NCBI RefSeq assembly: GCF_025165815.1
Contig: NZ_JAFFZE010000026.1
Coordinates: 1-64,000, forward strand
Direction: 5' to 3'
DNA from: Actinophytocola gossypii
GTDB lineage: Bacteria; Actinomycetota; Actinomycetes; Mycobacteriales; Pseudonocardiaceae
Length of the DNA stretch: 64,000 bases
Made by a program: the position numbers and the translations under genes. Below, piece after piece: positions 17,904 through 28,600 of the stretch. The notes under the pieces are model-generated. The model had not been told where the DNA came from, did no database searches, and saw nothing but the letters and a program-made list of their open reading frames with translations. The stretch's first letter is position 1, and each line of letters begins with the position of its first letter.

Positions 17904-18377
17904 TCAGGAGGTGATCGCCTGCAAGGTGGCGATCAGTTCACGGTCCGGGCTGATGTTTCTGCTGTAGAGCGGGCTGCAAGGGGTCGCGGCCAGCCGGATC
18001 GCGAGTTCAACGAGGTCCACGGCGGGATCGTCGTGGTGATGAATATCGGCGAGACGGGCGAACTCGGTCATGACGCCCACTACGCTGCGGTTCGCGGTAA
18101 CACCGAACTGAGCGGTCCGCATGTGCTGCCGTTCCTGGTTTACGAACGCGGCGGGAGCCTGGTGGACGGTCAGCGCTGTGCTGATATGCTCCGCGATCCT
18201 GCTGGTCAGGGTCGCCGTAGGTGCCAAGGGCAGCAGCACGGGGAGCAACGTCATCTCGTTGACCAGCAGGGCAGCCCGAGGCCGCCAGAACAAGACCGTG
18301 GCATACCACGGACCCAGCAACGTCGTGCCCCGAGACGCGGGATCGACGGCAACAACCACACGGCGGCGTACCCCCAC
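17904..18377 (-). CDS. DUF6933-type protein
   Basis: A 157-residue protein whose body TTLLGPWYATVLFWRPRAALLVNEMTLLPVLLPLAPTATL...FVNQE...TANRSVVGVMTEF...DLVELAIRLAATPCSPLY matches the DUF6933 family. The function is unknown. The first ~18 residues do not resemble the usual family N-terminus, so the 5' end may have been altered by rearrangement. Not obviously in an operon. Confidence 0.65.
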   Translation of the reverse strand: MGVRRRVVVAVDPASRGTTLLGPWYATVLFWRPRAALLVNEMTLLPVLLPLAPTATLTSRIAEHISTALTVHQAPAAFVNQERQHMRTAQFGVTANRSVVGVMTEFARLADIHHHDDPAVDLVELAIRLAATPCSPLYSRNISPDRELIATLQAITS

Positions 18378-18506
18378 GTCAAGAATGCATTACCCAAGTT
18401 CGCCGCTCGCACAGCCTGACTCCCCCGCCACCCTCGACGCCCGCTCATGATGACGAGCGCATAACAGGGCCGCATGGCACACGACTGGTGAAAGTCACAG
18501 AGTTAG

Positions 18507-18677
18507 TCAACGACGATTCGCCTGTTCCTCGGCATGGTCATCGATGATCCACCGCATCGCGCTGATGGCATTCGAGTAACGAAGATACCTTGGGTTCTGG
18601 TTCGACTTGGGTTCACAGCCCTCACGCATCCGACGCAGCTCGTCGATCATCTGCTGTAGTCGCTCGGTATCGGTCAT
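18507..18677 (-). CDS. Small hypothetical protein (56 residues)
   Basis: ATG at 18677 begins MTDTERLQQMIDELRRMREG, a charged helical protein ending EEQANRR. I do not recognise it. The predicted helices suggest a small regulator or antitoxin-like protein, but that is a guess. It lies downstream of the broken TIR gene on the same strand. Confidence 0.4.
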   Translation of the reverse strand: MTDTERLQQMIDELRRMREGCEPKSNQNPRYLRYSNAISAMRWIIDDHAEEQANRR

Positions 18678-18868
18678 GCGGGAAGCCTCGTCAACCACCA
18701 GGTCCAGAGCAACCGTCCTGTCATGCCGACGGGCGACATGTTCAGGGCGCGGTTGAGACTCAGCCAGCTGAAATCCATCACAGACAGTCCCACACGCCCG
18801 CGTAGTACCCTGCCCATATCGCCTGACCAGCCACACATGACGATGCGGTGCCCGAGGGTGCCGCGTCA

Positions 18869-19285
18869 GCCGGTGACGGCGTCGACCAGCCGCCGCAGCG
18901 GCTCGGCCTCGAACACTGGCTTCCGGAACCGGACGAAGCTGAACTGCCGGAGGAACAGGAGTTCGGGCGGCGGGTCGGCGACTCCCGGCAGCGGCATCGG
19001 CAGCACGCTGACCTGGTCGGCGACACACCGGTCGATAGAGGCGCACACCTCCAGCTCCTGCCACCGCCCGAGGCCGCGCTGGCCGACGAACACCACAAGT
19101 CGTGCGCACCATCCGGAGGGCCGACTGGATGCCGGTCTGGACCAGCGTGCCCGGCCGGAGCTGCTCGATGTCGAGCCACGGGTACCCGCCGTGGCGGCGC
19201 AGTACCTGGCACACGTCGAGCACTGCGGCCGCGTCCTCGGAGTGATAGGCGACGAAGGCGTCGAACTGGCTCGTTCCCGTGCATG
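18869..19285 (-). pseudogene. TIR-domain protein, frameshifted
   Basis: The N-terminal half SQFDAFVAYHSEDAAAVLDVC...GGYPWLDIEQLRPGTLVQTGIQSALRM is a clear TIR domain (box 1 FDAFVAYHSED; the WLD..QLRPG box 2). A shift near 19095 is required to continue CVVFVGQRGLGRWQELEVCASID...VLPMPLPGV...PEAEPLRRLVDAVTG. The putative NADase glutamate lies in RWQELE. TIR domains act as NAD-degrading effectors in defence. This copy cannot make one continuous protein, and its start is fused to hydrolase debris. Confidence 0.75.
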
Positions 19286-19822
19286 ACCAGCGCTGGCGGG
19301 GTTTCCGTGCCGGCGTGCCGCAGCGGCGAGTAACGCAGTGCGTGATCGTCATCGGCGAAGTGCCTCCTGCCGAGGCCGTCCGGGAACTCACCGGTCGTCC
19401 TCGTCAGCGGGTTCAACAGGACGAGGGCCGCGGGCCGGTGGCCGGGATCCGTGTTCGGCAGGTCGAGCACGGCCGTCGCCAGTGCCAGGTGTCCCCCGGC
19501 CGACCCCCAAGCGCGACGACGCGCTCGGTGTCGCCGCCGAGGTCCGGCGCCCGCTGGAAGACCGCGTTCATGGCGGCCACCGCGTCCTCGGTCGCAGCCA
19601 TGGGCCCTCGGTGCGGTACTCGACCAGGACGGTGAGCATGCCCAGCGCGTCGAGGCGCGCAGCCTGAGGACGGAACTGCCGCCAACTCCCCTTCACCCAG
19701 CCGCTGCCGTGGTAGAACACGGCCACGGGGACCGGCCGGCCATCCGGTACACGCGGCGCCGAGACATGAAGGAACAGCGTCCTGCCACCTACGGACGTGT
19801 AGGGGATCTTCCGCACCACAGC
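19280..19822 (-). pseudogene. Alpha/beta hydrolase (esterase) remnant
   Basis: Segments VAVFYHGSGWVKGSW (oxyanion region), TEDAVAAMNAVFQRAPDLGGDTERVVALGG (nucleophile elbow expected as GGSAGG but shifted), HLALATAVLDLPNTDP and ALVMHG occur in at least three frames. This is the order of an HSL-type hydrolase. It ends at the junction with the TIR remnant. Confidence 0.65.
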
Positions 19823-19860
19823 CGATCTTGCGCAGCTCGGCCCTAGACCAAGCGCGCGGA

Positions 19861-20165
19861 TCAGGGGTTCACGGCCGCGCAGTTGCCGTACGCGGGCGGC
19901 TTCGCGGGTGAGGTGGTCGCGTTCCGGCTGGCAGGTGGCGGCGCGGGCGGCCTCGACGTACAGGTCGGCGGCGTGGAGTGAGGTAGCCGGCGCGTTCGTG
20001 GAGGTATGCCGTCGCCGCGCTGTGGCGGGTAGGTCGGGGGCACGTCGGCCCGTGCGGCCAGGCCGGCGTGGGGTCCGTCGGTCTCGCCGACGGCCACTGC
20101 GCGGTTGAGGCACACGACCGGGCTGTCGGTGAGGAGGGGCAGTTCGTCGTACCCAGGGTCAACCT
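19861..20165 (-). pseudogene. C-terminal remnant of an ECF42-type sigma factor
   Basis: VCLNRAVAVGETDGPHAGLAA followed in other frames by fragments of the TPR-like tail (YLHERAGYL...; YVEAARAATCQPERDHLTREAARV) matches the C-terminal domain of RpoE-like ECF42 sigma factors. The sigma domains themselves are absent and the frame is broken. Confidence 0.55.
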
Positions 20166-20278
20166 AACGAGACGAGCCACTGGGTATCTGGCGGTGCGGA
20201 CTGGGTCGCAACTTCTTTGATTCCGCGATTTGGCCATGGGAGGCGGTCGTTGGGTGCAGCCCGCGTTAAGGTCGATTT

Positions 20279-23200
20279 ATGAACGATGGGGGCCCTGATC
20301 AGGTCGTCAACAGTGTGTCCGGTGATGTGTTCGGGCATCTGGTGCAGGCCGGGTCGATCTCCGGCGGCGTTCACTTTCATCTCGGGGCCCGTTGGTCCCC
20401 GTCTTCTCGTAGCCGTGCGGCCCAGAGGCCGTCTTGGCTGGCGCGTCTTTCCGACGGCACGGCCGGCGTCCTCCTGGATCCGCGTCGAGTGCTGGTCCTC
20501 GGATCGCCTGGGCAGGTGCGGGTCGACATGCCGTTCGGAGGCGTCGCGGGGCTGCGTGCGGCCGTGTTATCGCGCTGTGCGGCGGCGACGGTGTTGGAGC
20601 TGTCCGAACCTCTCGACGTCGTCGCCGCACCGCTGGCCGCGCCGGTTCTGTGCGATGGCCACGAGTTCACCGTGCACGGGTTTCGTGAGGCGGAGGTCAT
20701 CGCGGCGAGCGGCGTTCTCGGTGGTCTCGCCGGCCCCTGGTTCGCTGTCCGGGAATTCCAGGGGCCTTCTGGCGCAGGGTTCGCTGGGACACCGGTCTTC
20801 GACCGCGACGTCGACGCCGTAGTAGGTCTGCTCGGTGAGACCGGTGTGTACCCGCTTGCGAACCTGTTGGAACCGTGGCCGTGGCTGCGGGATCTGCTGG
20901 GGTGGCGTCTCGACCACGACCCGGCTCTGCGCACGCACTGGCTGCCGCGGGCTCGTGGCTCGGAGGTCGAGGCGGACACCGGATCGTGGTACTTCACCGG
21001 GCGGACCGAGGCCCGCCGGGAGCTGTGTGCCTGGCTCGAGGCCGGTCCACCGTTGCTGGTCGTCACCGGTGGTCCGGGAACCGGCAAGTCGGCGGTGCTC
21101 GCGCACGTGCTCGTCGGCGCGGACGCCCGGTGGGCACCGCGCGTTCCCACCGGTGGCCCGCGGCCCGCTCCGGGGACTGTCGACATCGCGCTACACCTGA
21201 AGGGCTTCGCCTTCGACGATGTTGTCGAGTGGCTCGCCGCACTGTCGGACGTGACCGCCGCCGATCCGGGCGAGTTGTTGGTCGCACTCCGGGACCGGCG
21301 TGAGACTGCGGGTCGGGCGGTGACGGTGCTGTGCGACGCGCTCGATGAGGCGGTCACGGCGGAGGAGTCGGTGCGGATCGCGCGGCTGCTGGCCGAGTTG
21401 GCCGTCGCGGGCGTGGCCCGCGTCGTGGTTGGTGTCCGCACGGCGCCGCCGGGCAGTCTGCGCGCCCGCGTCCACCGGGTGTGGGGACGCTCCACACCGG
21501 TACTGGACCTGGAGTCGGAGCGTTTTCTGCGACGCGAGGACATCGCCGAGTACGTCGCCAGCCGCCTCGCGGGTGACGACACCGAGGGCCGCTACCGCGA
21601 CGGGGCCGCCCTGCGCGACATCGCGGAAACCGTTGCCACGCGCGCCCGGCACAACTTCCTCGTCGCACAACTGACCAGTCGCTGGCTGCTGCTGCCCGGT
21701 ACACCGGTTGCCAGCGCGGACCTGGACGAGGCGCTGCCCACGACCGTCGGCGAGGCGATGGAGAAATACCTCGACGCGTTCGGACCCGACCGGGGCCTGG
21801 TCGAGCGTGTGCTCACCGCCCTGGCGTTCGCGAGGGGAAGCGGTCTGCCGCGCAACGATCTATGGGTGCGGCTCGCCGAGGCCCTCACGCCCGGCTACGA
21901 CGCGTCCGCCGCCGACCTTGCGCGCGTGTTCGACTCCGCCGCTTCGTACCTGATCGAGACCGAGACCCGTGTCGACGGCTCGCCGACCTACCGGCTCTAC
22001 CACGAGGTTCTCGATGAGCACCTGCGGGAGAACTGCGCCGTCGCCGCTCCGCACCGGGCGGTCGTCGAGACGTTGGTACGGACGGTTCCCGAGCAGGGCT
22101 CTCGGCGGAACTGGGAAGCGGCGGACTCCTACGTCCGTACGCAGCTCGCGGGCCATGCCGCTCGTGCCGGGGTGTTGGACGACCTGCTCACGGACGGCGG
22201 GTTCCTGGTGCACGCCGATCCGAGCCCGTTGCTCGCCGTCCTGCACAAGGCGGTGACGACGAACGGCCGCCTCGCGGTCGCCTGCTACCGGGCGTCCAGT
22301 GCCGACCACCGGAGTCTCGCTCCCAGCGCACGTGCGCAGGTGCTCGCGCTCGACGCCGCCCGGCTCGGAGCGCACGACCTGCGGGAACAGTTCGCACGCG
22401 AGTCGATCTGGCCGGTGACCTTCTCCACCGGAGCCCGCCAGCACGGCGCCCTGCTCGCCACCTTGCGGGCCGAGCAGGGCAACGTCAGCTCGATCGCGGC
22501 CGGCACGTTCGAGGGCCGGGCCATCGCGGTCAGCGGCAGCGAGGGTGGCCGAGTGCGTTTGTGGGACGTGGCGGATCAGCGCCCGATCGGCAGCGTGATC
22601 AGTGGCCTGCCGTGGTCGAGTTACCAGTCGCCAGCCCTCGCACTCACCACGCTCGACGGCCGTCTGATGGCGGTCGTCGGCGGGCGGAACCAGGTGCAGG
22701 TGTGGGACGTCCTCGCCGCGAGCATGGTCGCCGAGTGGACCACCGGTAAGAGCGACTCGATCACTGCCGTCGCGGTGGTCGAGCACGACGGGCGGGTGTT
22801 GGTCCTGGCCACCAGCTGGGAAGGGATGAACGCGTGGGACCTGCGCACACACCGCCTCGTCGCAGGCCCGGTGGGCAAGCGGCTGCAGGCCCTGGCGTTC
22901 GCTGAGCTGCACGGTGTTCCCGTCGTGGTCACCGGCGGGTGGACCGAGATACGGACATGGACTCTGGACGGTCTGCGCGAAACGGGCCAGGCGATGACCA
23001 GTGCGGAATCTGTGTTCCAGCTCGCGGTGACCGAGGTGGCGGGGCGGCCCGTTGCCATCACGGGGACGGGCGACGGCTCCGGCGCGGTGGAGCTCTGGGA
23101 CCTCTCCTTCCGCAGTCAGATCGGTGAGACCCGCACCGACCACGGGTGGTCGGTGTCCGGCATCGCCGTCACCGAGATCGCCGGCCGTCCCGTCGCGGTG

Positions 23201-24442
23201 ACGTCGTCCGGGCACAACTCGCCGGGACCGGACGACGAGGACACAACACTGCTCGTGTGGGATCTGCTCGAGTGGCGACGGGTCGGCAAACCGCTGGCCG
23301 GTCACACCCAAGGCACCCAGGCCGTGGCCGTCGTGGAGGTGGACGGCCGTCCGACAGCGGTGACCGGTGGGGGCTGGGACGGCACCGTTCGGCTCTGGGA
23401 CCTGACACTGGCTGAGCAGCAGGTCGGGGATCCCACCCCCGGGCACGGCATGCACATCCTGGAGATGGCCGTGCTCGACCGGGGCCCACACCGCCTCGCC
23501 GTCTCCGCCGCCCTCGACGACACCGCGTTCGTCTGGGACCTCCGAGGACACCGCGTAGTCGGACGCGCTCCCGTGAACTTCTGCAACTTCGTCGGTCTCG
23601 AGGAGTCCTTCGGAGAGGTTGTCGCGGTACTGGCGGGCATCGGGTTCGCGGAGGTGCACAACCTCGGTACCGGCTCGCTGATCACCCTCCAGCCCGCCAG
23701 CCGGCCCCTGCGGGCTTCCCGGCAGTACGCCTCCGGACCAGCGCACGTGTCGGCCGGAGCGATGGCGCGGTGGGGTGGGCGACCCGTGGTGGCCTTGGGG
23801 TCCTCCCACCGGGCGGTGCAGCTCCACGACCCCGTTTCGGGGAGGACCGTCGGACGCGCGATCGACGTGAGTGCCCCCGCCGCGACACCTGCGGACAAGG
23901 TCGACGCGACAGCGAACGTACCGGCGAGAATCGCGTTGCTCCTCGTGGCCGGCCGGCCGGCCGCCGTAGTGCTGAGTAGCCGGAGGGCGTCCGACGACGG
24001 CTTCACCGGGGCCGTCTGGGACCTCTTGGACGGCACGCTGATCGCCACGCTGGAACCACCGGCGTCGCAGGCGGCCACAACCTGCGTCGTCGGTGGTCTG
24101 ACCACGGTGATCACTGTGGGGGCGCAGGGAGTAATCCGGGTGTGGGACGCGGGCGCACAACGAACCCTGCGCACCATCGAGAGCGGTGGCGACCACATCC
24201 AGTACCTCGCGTCCGGCCTGCGTCGAGGGAGACCGGTCGTGCTCGCGGCGGGCTATCGCGGTCCTCTCGGCGTCTGGGACCTGGCCACCGGCGCGGCCGT
24301 GGACGAAATCAGGCTGCCCGACGCGTGCCGCGGGATCGCGCTCGGCGAGGACGGAGCGCTCGTCGTCGCCATCCAGAACGACGTCGCGGTCTTCGAGACC
24401 GAGATCCGCGGCGTCGTCCCGGACCTCGGTCCTCGGTCATGA
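20279..24442 (+). CDS. STAND NTPase with amyloid-like N-terminus, protease-like domain and WD40-like repeats
   Basis: A 1,387-residue protein. Residues 8-35 (VNSVSGDVFGHLVQAGSISG then GVHFH) form an actinobacterial motif resembling RHIM-like amyloid signalling sequences. Residues about 45-220 look like a trypsin-type domain, but the serine position reads GFAGTPVF instead of GxSGxPV and no catalytic His is evident, so it is probably inactive. The NACHT/STAND NTPase follows (TGGPGTGKSAVLAH at about 262-275; VTVLCDALDEA). From about 740 onward there are WD40-like blades (VRLWDV, VQVWDV, VELWDL, VRLWDL, IRVWDA). Proteins of this design bind a trigger through the repeats and oligomerise. Single gene, plus strand. 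Confidence 0.82.
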   Translation: MNDGGPDQVVNSVSGDVFGHLVQAGSISGGVHFHLGARWSPSSRSRAAQRPSWLARLSDGTAGVLLDPRRVLVLGSPGQVRVDMPFGGVAGLRAAVLSRCAAATVLELSEPLDVVAAPLAAPVLCDGHEFTVHGFREAEVIAASGVLGGLAGPWFAVREFQGPSGAGFAGTPVFDRDVDAVVGLLGETGVYPLANLLEPWPWLRDLLGWRLDHDPALRTHWLPRARGSEVEADTGSWYFTGRTEARRELCAWLEAGPPLLVVTGGPGTGKSAVLAHVLVGADARWAPRVPTGGPRPAPGTVDIALHLKGFAFDDVVEWLAALSDVTAADPGELLVALRDRRETAGRAVTVLCDALDEAVTAEESVRIARLLAELAVAGVARVVVGVRTAPPGSLRARVHRVWGRSTPVLDLESERFLRREDIAEYVASRLAGDDTEGRYRDGAALRDIAETVATRARHNFLVAQLTSRWLLLPGTPVASADLDEALPTTVGEAMEKYLDAFGPDRGLVERVLTALAFARGSGLPRNDLWVRLAEALTPGYDASAADLARVFDSAASYLIETETRVDGSPTYRLYHEVLDEHLRENCAVAAPHRAVVETLVRTVPEQGSRRNWEAADSYVRTQLAGHAARAGVLDDLLTDGGFLVHADPSPLLAVLHKAVTTNGRLAVACYRASSADHRSLAPSARAQVLALDAARLGAHDLREQFARESIWPVTFSTGARQHGALLATLRAEQGNVSSIAAGTFEGRAIAVSGSEGGRVRLWDVADQRPIGSVISGLPWSSYQSPALALTTLDGRLMAVVGGRNQVQVWDVLAASMVAEWTTGKSDSITAVAVVEHDGRVLVLATSWEGMNAWDLRTHRLVAGPVGKRLQALAFAELHGVPVVVTGGWTEIRTWTLDGLRETGQAMTSAESVFQLAVTEVAGRPVAITGTGDGSGAVELWDLSFRSQIGETRTDHGWSVSGIAVTEIAGRPVAVTSSGHNSPGPDDEDTTLLVWDLLEWRRVGKPLAGHTQGTQAVAVVEVDGRPTAVTGGGWDGTVRLWDLTLAEQQVGDPTPGHGMHILEMAVLDRGPHRLAVSAALDDTAFVWDLRGHRVVGRAPVNFCNFVGLEESFGEVVAVLAGIGFAEVHNLGTGSLITLQPASRPLRASRQYASGPAHVSAGAMARWGGRPVVALGSSHRAVQLHDPVSGRTVGRAIDVSAPAATPADKVDATANVPARIALLLVAGRPAAVVLSSRRASDDGFTGAVWDLLDGTLIATLEPPASQAATTCVVGGLTTVITVGAQGVIRVWDAGAQRTLRTIESGGDHIQYLASGLRRGRPVVLAAGYRGPLGVWDLATGAAVDEIRLPDACRGIALGEDGALVVAIQNDVAVFETEIRGVVPDLGPRS

Positions 24443-24576
24443 CAGTTGCATGAGGGTGCGGCCGACCATATTCCGCCTGCGGCTGCTGAGACAGGAGCGG
24501 TCCCGAGCCGCTCAGTGACCCGACGTCCATATCGTCACCAGCACAAACACACGAAACACCCGCAACGGCAAAACGA
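24443..24576. other. Short intergenic stretch
   Basis: Nothing recognisable apart from imperfect inverted GC-rich segments after the STAND gene stop that could act as a terminator. Confidence 0.3.
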
Positions 24577-24768
24577 TCAACGGCTCGGTCTTCGAGACCT
24601 GGTTACCGCTACCCCGGCCACTCCTGATGCCTCGTCGGTCAACACGCCGGTAGTGATCGCACCCCAGAACCTCACGCGGTCCTCGCGCCAGGCAACAGTC
24701 GGCCGGCCCGGCGACGGCAACTGTCCTCGGTACTCCCGAACCTGCCTCTGCCTCGACTCACCGGCCAT
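24577..24768 (-). pseudogene. IS30-family transposase N-terminal fragment
   Basis: MAGESRQRQVREYRGQL...PGRPTVAWREDRVRFWGAITTGVLTDEASGVAGV is the N-terminus of actinobacterial IS30 transposases. The usual continuation (SSPVGFRWFRHAGG) is absent and the frame stops after 63 residues. Confidence 0.7.
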
Positions 24769-24852
24769 CGCTCCACCTCTCGATCAGGGTGTTGCGTCCA
24801 CCAGTTGAATCCACCGTTTCGCCGTCAACCGATCGCCGCTACAAAGGGACGC

Positions 24853-25116
24853 ATGGAACACCACTGCAGAGAGATCGGGTCGTGCGCGGGCGGCGCTCAG
24901 TTCGAGCTGGAGCTGCGCGGCCCAACAGGCAGGGTCTGTCTCATGGACGCCGACAACTATCAGGCGTACCTCGATGGTGACGAGTACGAGTTCCATGGCG
25001 GCTTCTGGGAGTCGAGTCCCGTCGGGCTGGAGATTCCCTACGACGGATTCTGGTATCTCGTGATCGACAGCAATCAAGGCGAGATCAAGTATTGGCTCGA
25101 CGGCCCGTTCGGGTGA
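24853..25116 (+). CDS. DUF1883-type small protein
   Basis: An 87-residue protein, ATG 24853 with AAGGGA about 6 nt upstream. The core VCLMDADNYQAYLDGDEYEFHGGFWESSPVGLEIPYDGFWYLVIDSNQG fits DUF1883: a compact beta domain with a conserved NYxxY, a GG turn and a P..G.W.VV.D strand. In other bacteria DUF1883 occurs fused or adjacent to TIR domains. A broken TIR gene lies 5.6 kb away with the STAND gene between, so a link is only suggestive. It is followed by a strong terminator. Confidence 0.7.
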   Translation: MEHHCREIGSCAGGAQFELELRGPTGRVCLMDADNYQAYLDGDEYEFHGGFWESSPVGLEIPYDGFWYLVIDSNQGEIKYWLDGPFG

Positions 25117-25129
25117 ACGTGTGGTGATC

Positions 25130-25166
25130 GAGCAGGGTGTGCCGAGAACGTGGGCACACCCTGCTC
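25130..25166 (+). terminator. Stem-loop terminator after the DUF1883 gene
   Basis: A perfect 14-bp stem (GAGCAGGGTGTGCC, 25130-25143, pairs with 25153-25166) with a 9-nt loop, 13 nt after the stop codon. There is no T-tract, as is common in high-GC actinobacteria. Confidence 0.85.
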
Positions 25167-25608
25167 GTCGCCACGCGCTACATGATCAGGTGCCGGACAT
25201 GCGGCCACGGCGTCCGCCAGCGGCACGGCGGCCGAAGGCACGAGCCACACCACGGGCCATCCGTCCAAACGCACGACGCATGGTTGTCCCCTCCCCTCCC
25301 TACCTCAGCCTCGGCAACAGATCACCGCCTGACCCCGCCGCCCGGTCCGGTGCCCGCATGGCGCTGCGAAGGATGCGGCTGTCCGGTACTCGGCCGGCGC
25401 CACCACAGCTTCCCCAGGTCATCTCGGCTCGAACTTGCCGGGCGGCTGAGCACTGGCTCGGGCTGTGGTAATAACGTCGACCCGGCCGATCTGACGACCG
25501 ATCCGATCCCGCCGACCGTCCCCGAGTGCCGACGTTCGACGAGCACATCCGTAGGTCGAGGACGCCGCTTCCACCGGTACGGCCAAGACCTACGCCACGC
25601 GCTGATTC
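25167..25608. other. Gap of about 440 nt without a recognisable gene
   Basis: Open frames here are short and of atypical composition. It separates the DUF1883 terminator from the 3' end of the convergent Avs-like gene. Confidence 0.5.
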
Positions 25609-28600
25609 CTACTCGTTCTCTAGCTCGTCGTAGCGAGCAGCGAGGCCGCGGATCTCGTCGTCGAGCCAGTCGCGGGTGGCCTGGACCGCGTGACGCAGAT
25701 CGTCGTTCTCGTACTCGCCCGTCAAGGCTTCGTCCGCGGCGGCTCGATACCGGTTGAGCTCCTCAGACACCCCTCCGGACCAGCCCCAGTGCGACGGTCG
25801 CATCGCCGACGTGACCTGCTGCCGGATCGTGTCTGCGGTGGCCCGGTCCGCGAGCCTGGCCGCGCTGAACACGCGGTCTGCGAGGCGGGGATGGTAGAGC
25901 GGCCACCCCTCCACAACGTTCAACGCGCAAGCCAGAGCGGCGAGGGTCTTCGTGTCGACGGTCTCAATGATGTGATCGAGCGATCGAGCCTGGTTCTCGG
26001 TCATGCCATGAGACATGACCACTCCGGCGACGGAGTACGCCGCGACAGGGCTTCTCACGGCAGTCGTGACCAACCACCCCGCCAGCACATCCGAGTGCCG
26101 GTCGAAGGCGTCGGGGATGCCGTCGGAATCGTACGGCGCGGAGTCTCGGGTCTCGGCGAGCGCGGCCAGGCGATCGAGGACGAGTTCCGGGTGCGTGTCG
26201 GCAACACCACCTGCGATCTGCTGTACGAGGTAGTCCGACCATCCGCAGTGGTCGACCAGGTCCAGGACCGCGAGCGCGGCTTCTCGACCGAGTCCTTGCC
26301 CCCACTGCGCTCCGTCGTACTCGCTGGCGTGTTCCAGGAGCCGTTGGGTGGTCAGCGACGTGATCCCGGCCCGGAGCAGGTGAGGCGCCACCGCGGCGGG
26401 GTTCGCTGCCAGTAGCGGGTGAGCACCGAGGAGGAACCGATCCCGAAGCGCGGGGTCGGGGTCATTGCTTCCCTTCCGGTGGACGTCGCGGAACGTTCCG
26501 GGACGGGTCGCCCACTCCGCCATGACGAATGCGTCCGCCACTGCCTCCCTCACCTCGTGGCGGCGGTTGTCGAACCCCGCGAGCCACTCGGTGAAGGCGC
26601 TTTCGTCGCTGTCGGCCCATCGGCACAGCAGGGAGGGGAGGTGCTGGTCAAGGGGGCCGGGAGGGCCTGAGGCGACCTTGTGCACCAGATCGCTTGTGAG
26701 GGTGGGCCGGAGGTCGGCGAACCGGCACAGCAGGAGCGGAGTGACACCGCGGGCGGGCGCCGCGAGCCGCACCTGCCGGAGCAGGTCGTCGAGGTCGCGC
26801 ACGAGCCGTGCTAGGCCGCCGTCATCACCGACGGTCTCCACAACCCGGGCGGTGAGGGCTTCGACCTGGGCTTGCTTGTCTTCTCGTCTGCGGCGGGCCC
26901 TGCGCAGGTCATGTTCCCGACGTTGACGGTCGTCGAGACCGGCCGCGTCCGCCGCGCGCGCGAGGTCGGCAGCGTGGAGTTCCTCGATCGTGGGAACCGG
27001 GGCCGTCTTGCGTGTGCCGATCGAGTGGACTGTGTCCACGACGAGCTGGGCGAGGTCGTCACCGTGGTCGTCGAGCCGTGTCACCAGGACCAGCGCGGCA
27101 TGACGGAGGTGGAGCGACTTCGCCCGTTCCGCCGTCCACGCCACGGACTCGCGGACCAGCCTGCGGATCACCGGACTTCCGGTTCCGGAGGCTACCTCGG
27201 TGAGGGTCACGATGGTCGCGAGATCGTCGTCTTCCCATCCCAGCACCTCGTCGTCGAGCGGTGTGTCTCCGAACCCGCCCTGCGGTGGGCGGATCGCGAC
27301 AGCGAGAAGCCGGACGGCGTCACCCGCGCGACCGAGGTCGTCGCCCGTCGCCGCGGTCAGGAGGATCGTCCTGATGTGGTCCCGGACTGGCCGCGCCCAC
27401 GACGTGCTCACGTGATAAGTCCTGAAGCCGAGCTTCAGCCGGGCTTCCTGGACCGCTCGGTGGCCGTCCTTCTCCAGGAACGGTTTCACCGCGAACAACG
27501 GTGATTCCACCCCTTTGGGTTCGGCGAGCCACATCTCGACGCGGCCGAGGATGCGGTTCGGGAAGGAAGCGTGTCGTAGAGTGCCGAGATTCGCGAGCTC
27601 GTCGGTTATCACCCGCTCAGCACGGTTGGTGTTGCTGTTGGTGAACCGCGAGTCGAGGCACCGGAGCGACCACAGGGCGTCCAGCGCGGTCTCGAGGAGG
27701 TCGGGATCGGTTGTGGCGCACTTCCCGTACAGGTCGGCGAGTGTGCTCCGGACTCGTTGTGCCCTGAGGTCATCCGTCGCCGAGGTGTCCGGCCGGGCAC
27801 GCACGGCCTCGAGCACGTCGATCAGCAGGTGCGGTTGGGTGACAGCCAGTCCGCTGATCCTGCTGAGTGCTCTGGCAACGCCGTCCAGGTCGGCTTCCCC
27901 GATCTCGGCACGTACGCTCTCCCACACACTCGCGAAAACGGACGGACCGTCCTGCCGGCGCAACCGCCAGTCGAGTTCGGCGAGCTCGGTCACCAACCGG
28001 CCGGCGTGCCGCTCTCCGAACGACTGCCACAGCTGCCGCGCGAACCCGGTGTCGCGTCCGTCCGCCACAGACTCCTGCTCCAGGACGTAGTCGGCGAGCA
28101 CATCCGGGGTGACCTGTGTGCCACCGTGATGGGACACCAGAACGCCTCGGTCGCGCAGCTGCGCCACCCACCGGAGCACGACGACGGGATCGAGACCGCA
28201 GAACCGGGCGATGTGCGCGCGGACCTCCTCGTCGTCGTCGACGACGTTCCCGAGCGCTGCGTAGACCGCCAGCACCCGGCGTGCGGGCACGTCGATGTCG
28301 TCGAGCGCCAACTCCTGGTACCGAGTGAGGACCTGCCCGCGAAGACCGGCGTCCACAGCCAACGGGGCTGTCAGCTCCCCACGACGGATCAGGTGGGCCG
28401 CCACAACCGCCACCAGGGGACTGTGCACCGCCTGGTTCGCGAAGTACGCACGCCCGGTCCACGGGACATCGAGGCCCTCGGTCAGCGATGCGACCAGAGC
28501 CGTGGCCTCACGCTTCGACAATTCGCCCACGACCACCTCGCGCACGTCCGCAGGCGAGAACCGGGCGGTCGCGACCTGCGCGCGTACGACCTGTGCGCCG

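Noticed and set aside
21860-24196. 778-residue minus-strand frame within the STAND gene
   Set aside because: Antisense to the WD40-like region; repeats on the real strand create the apparent order.
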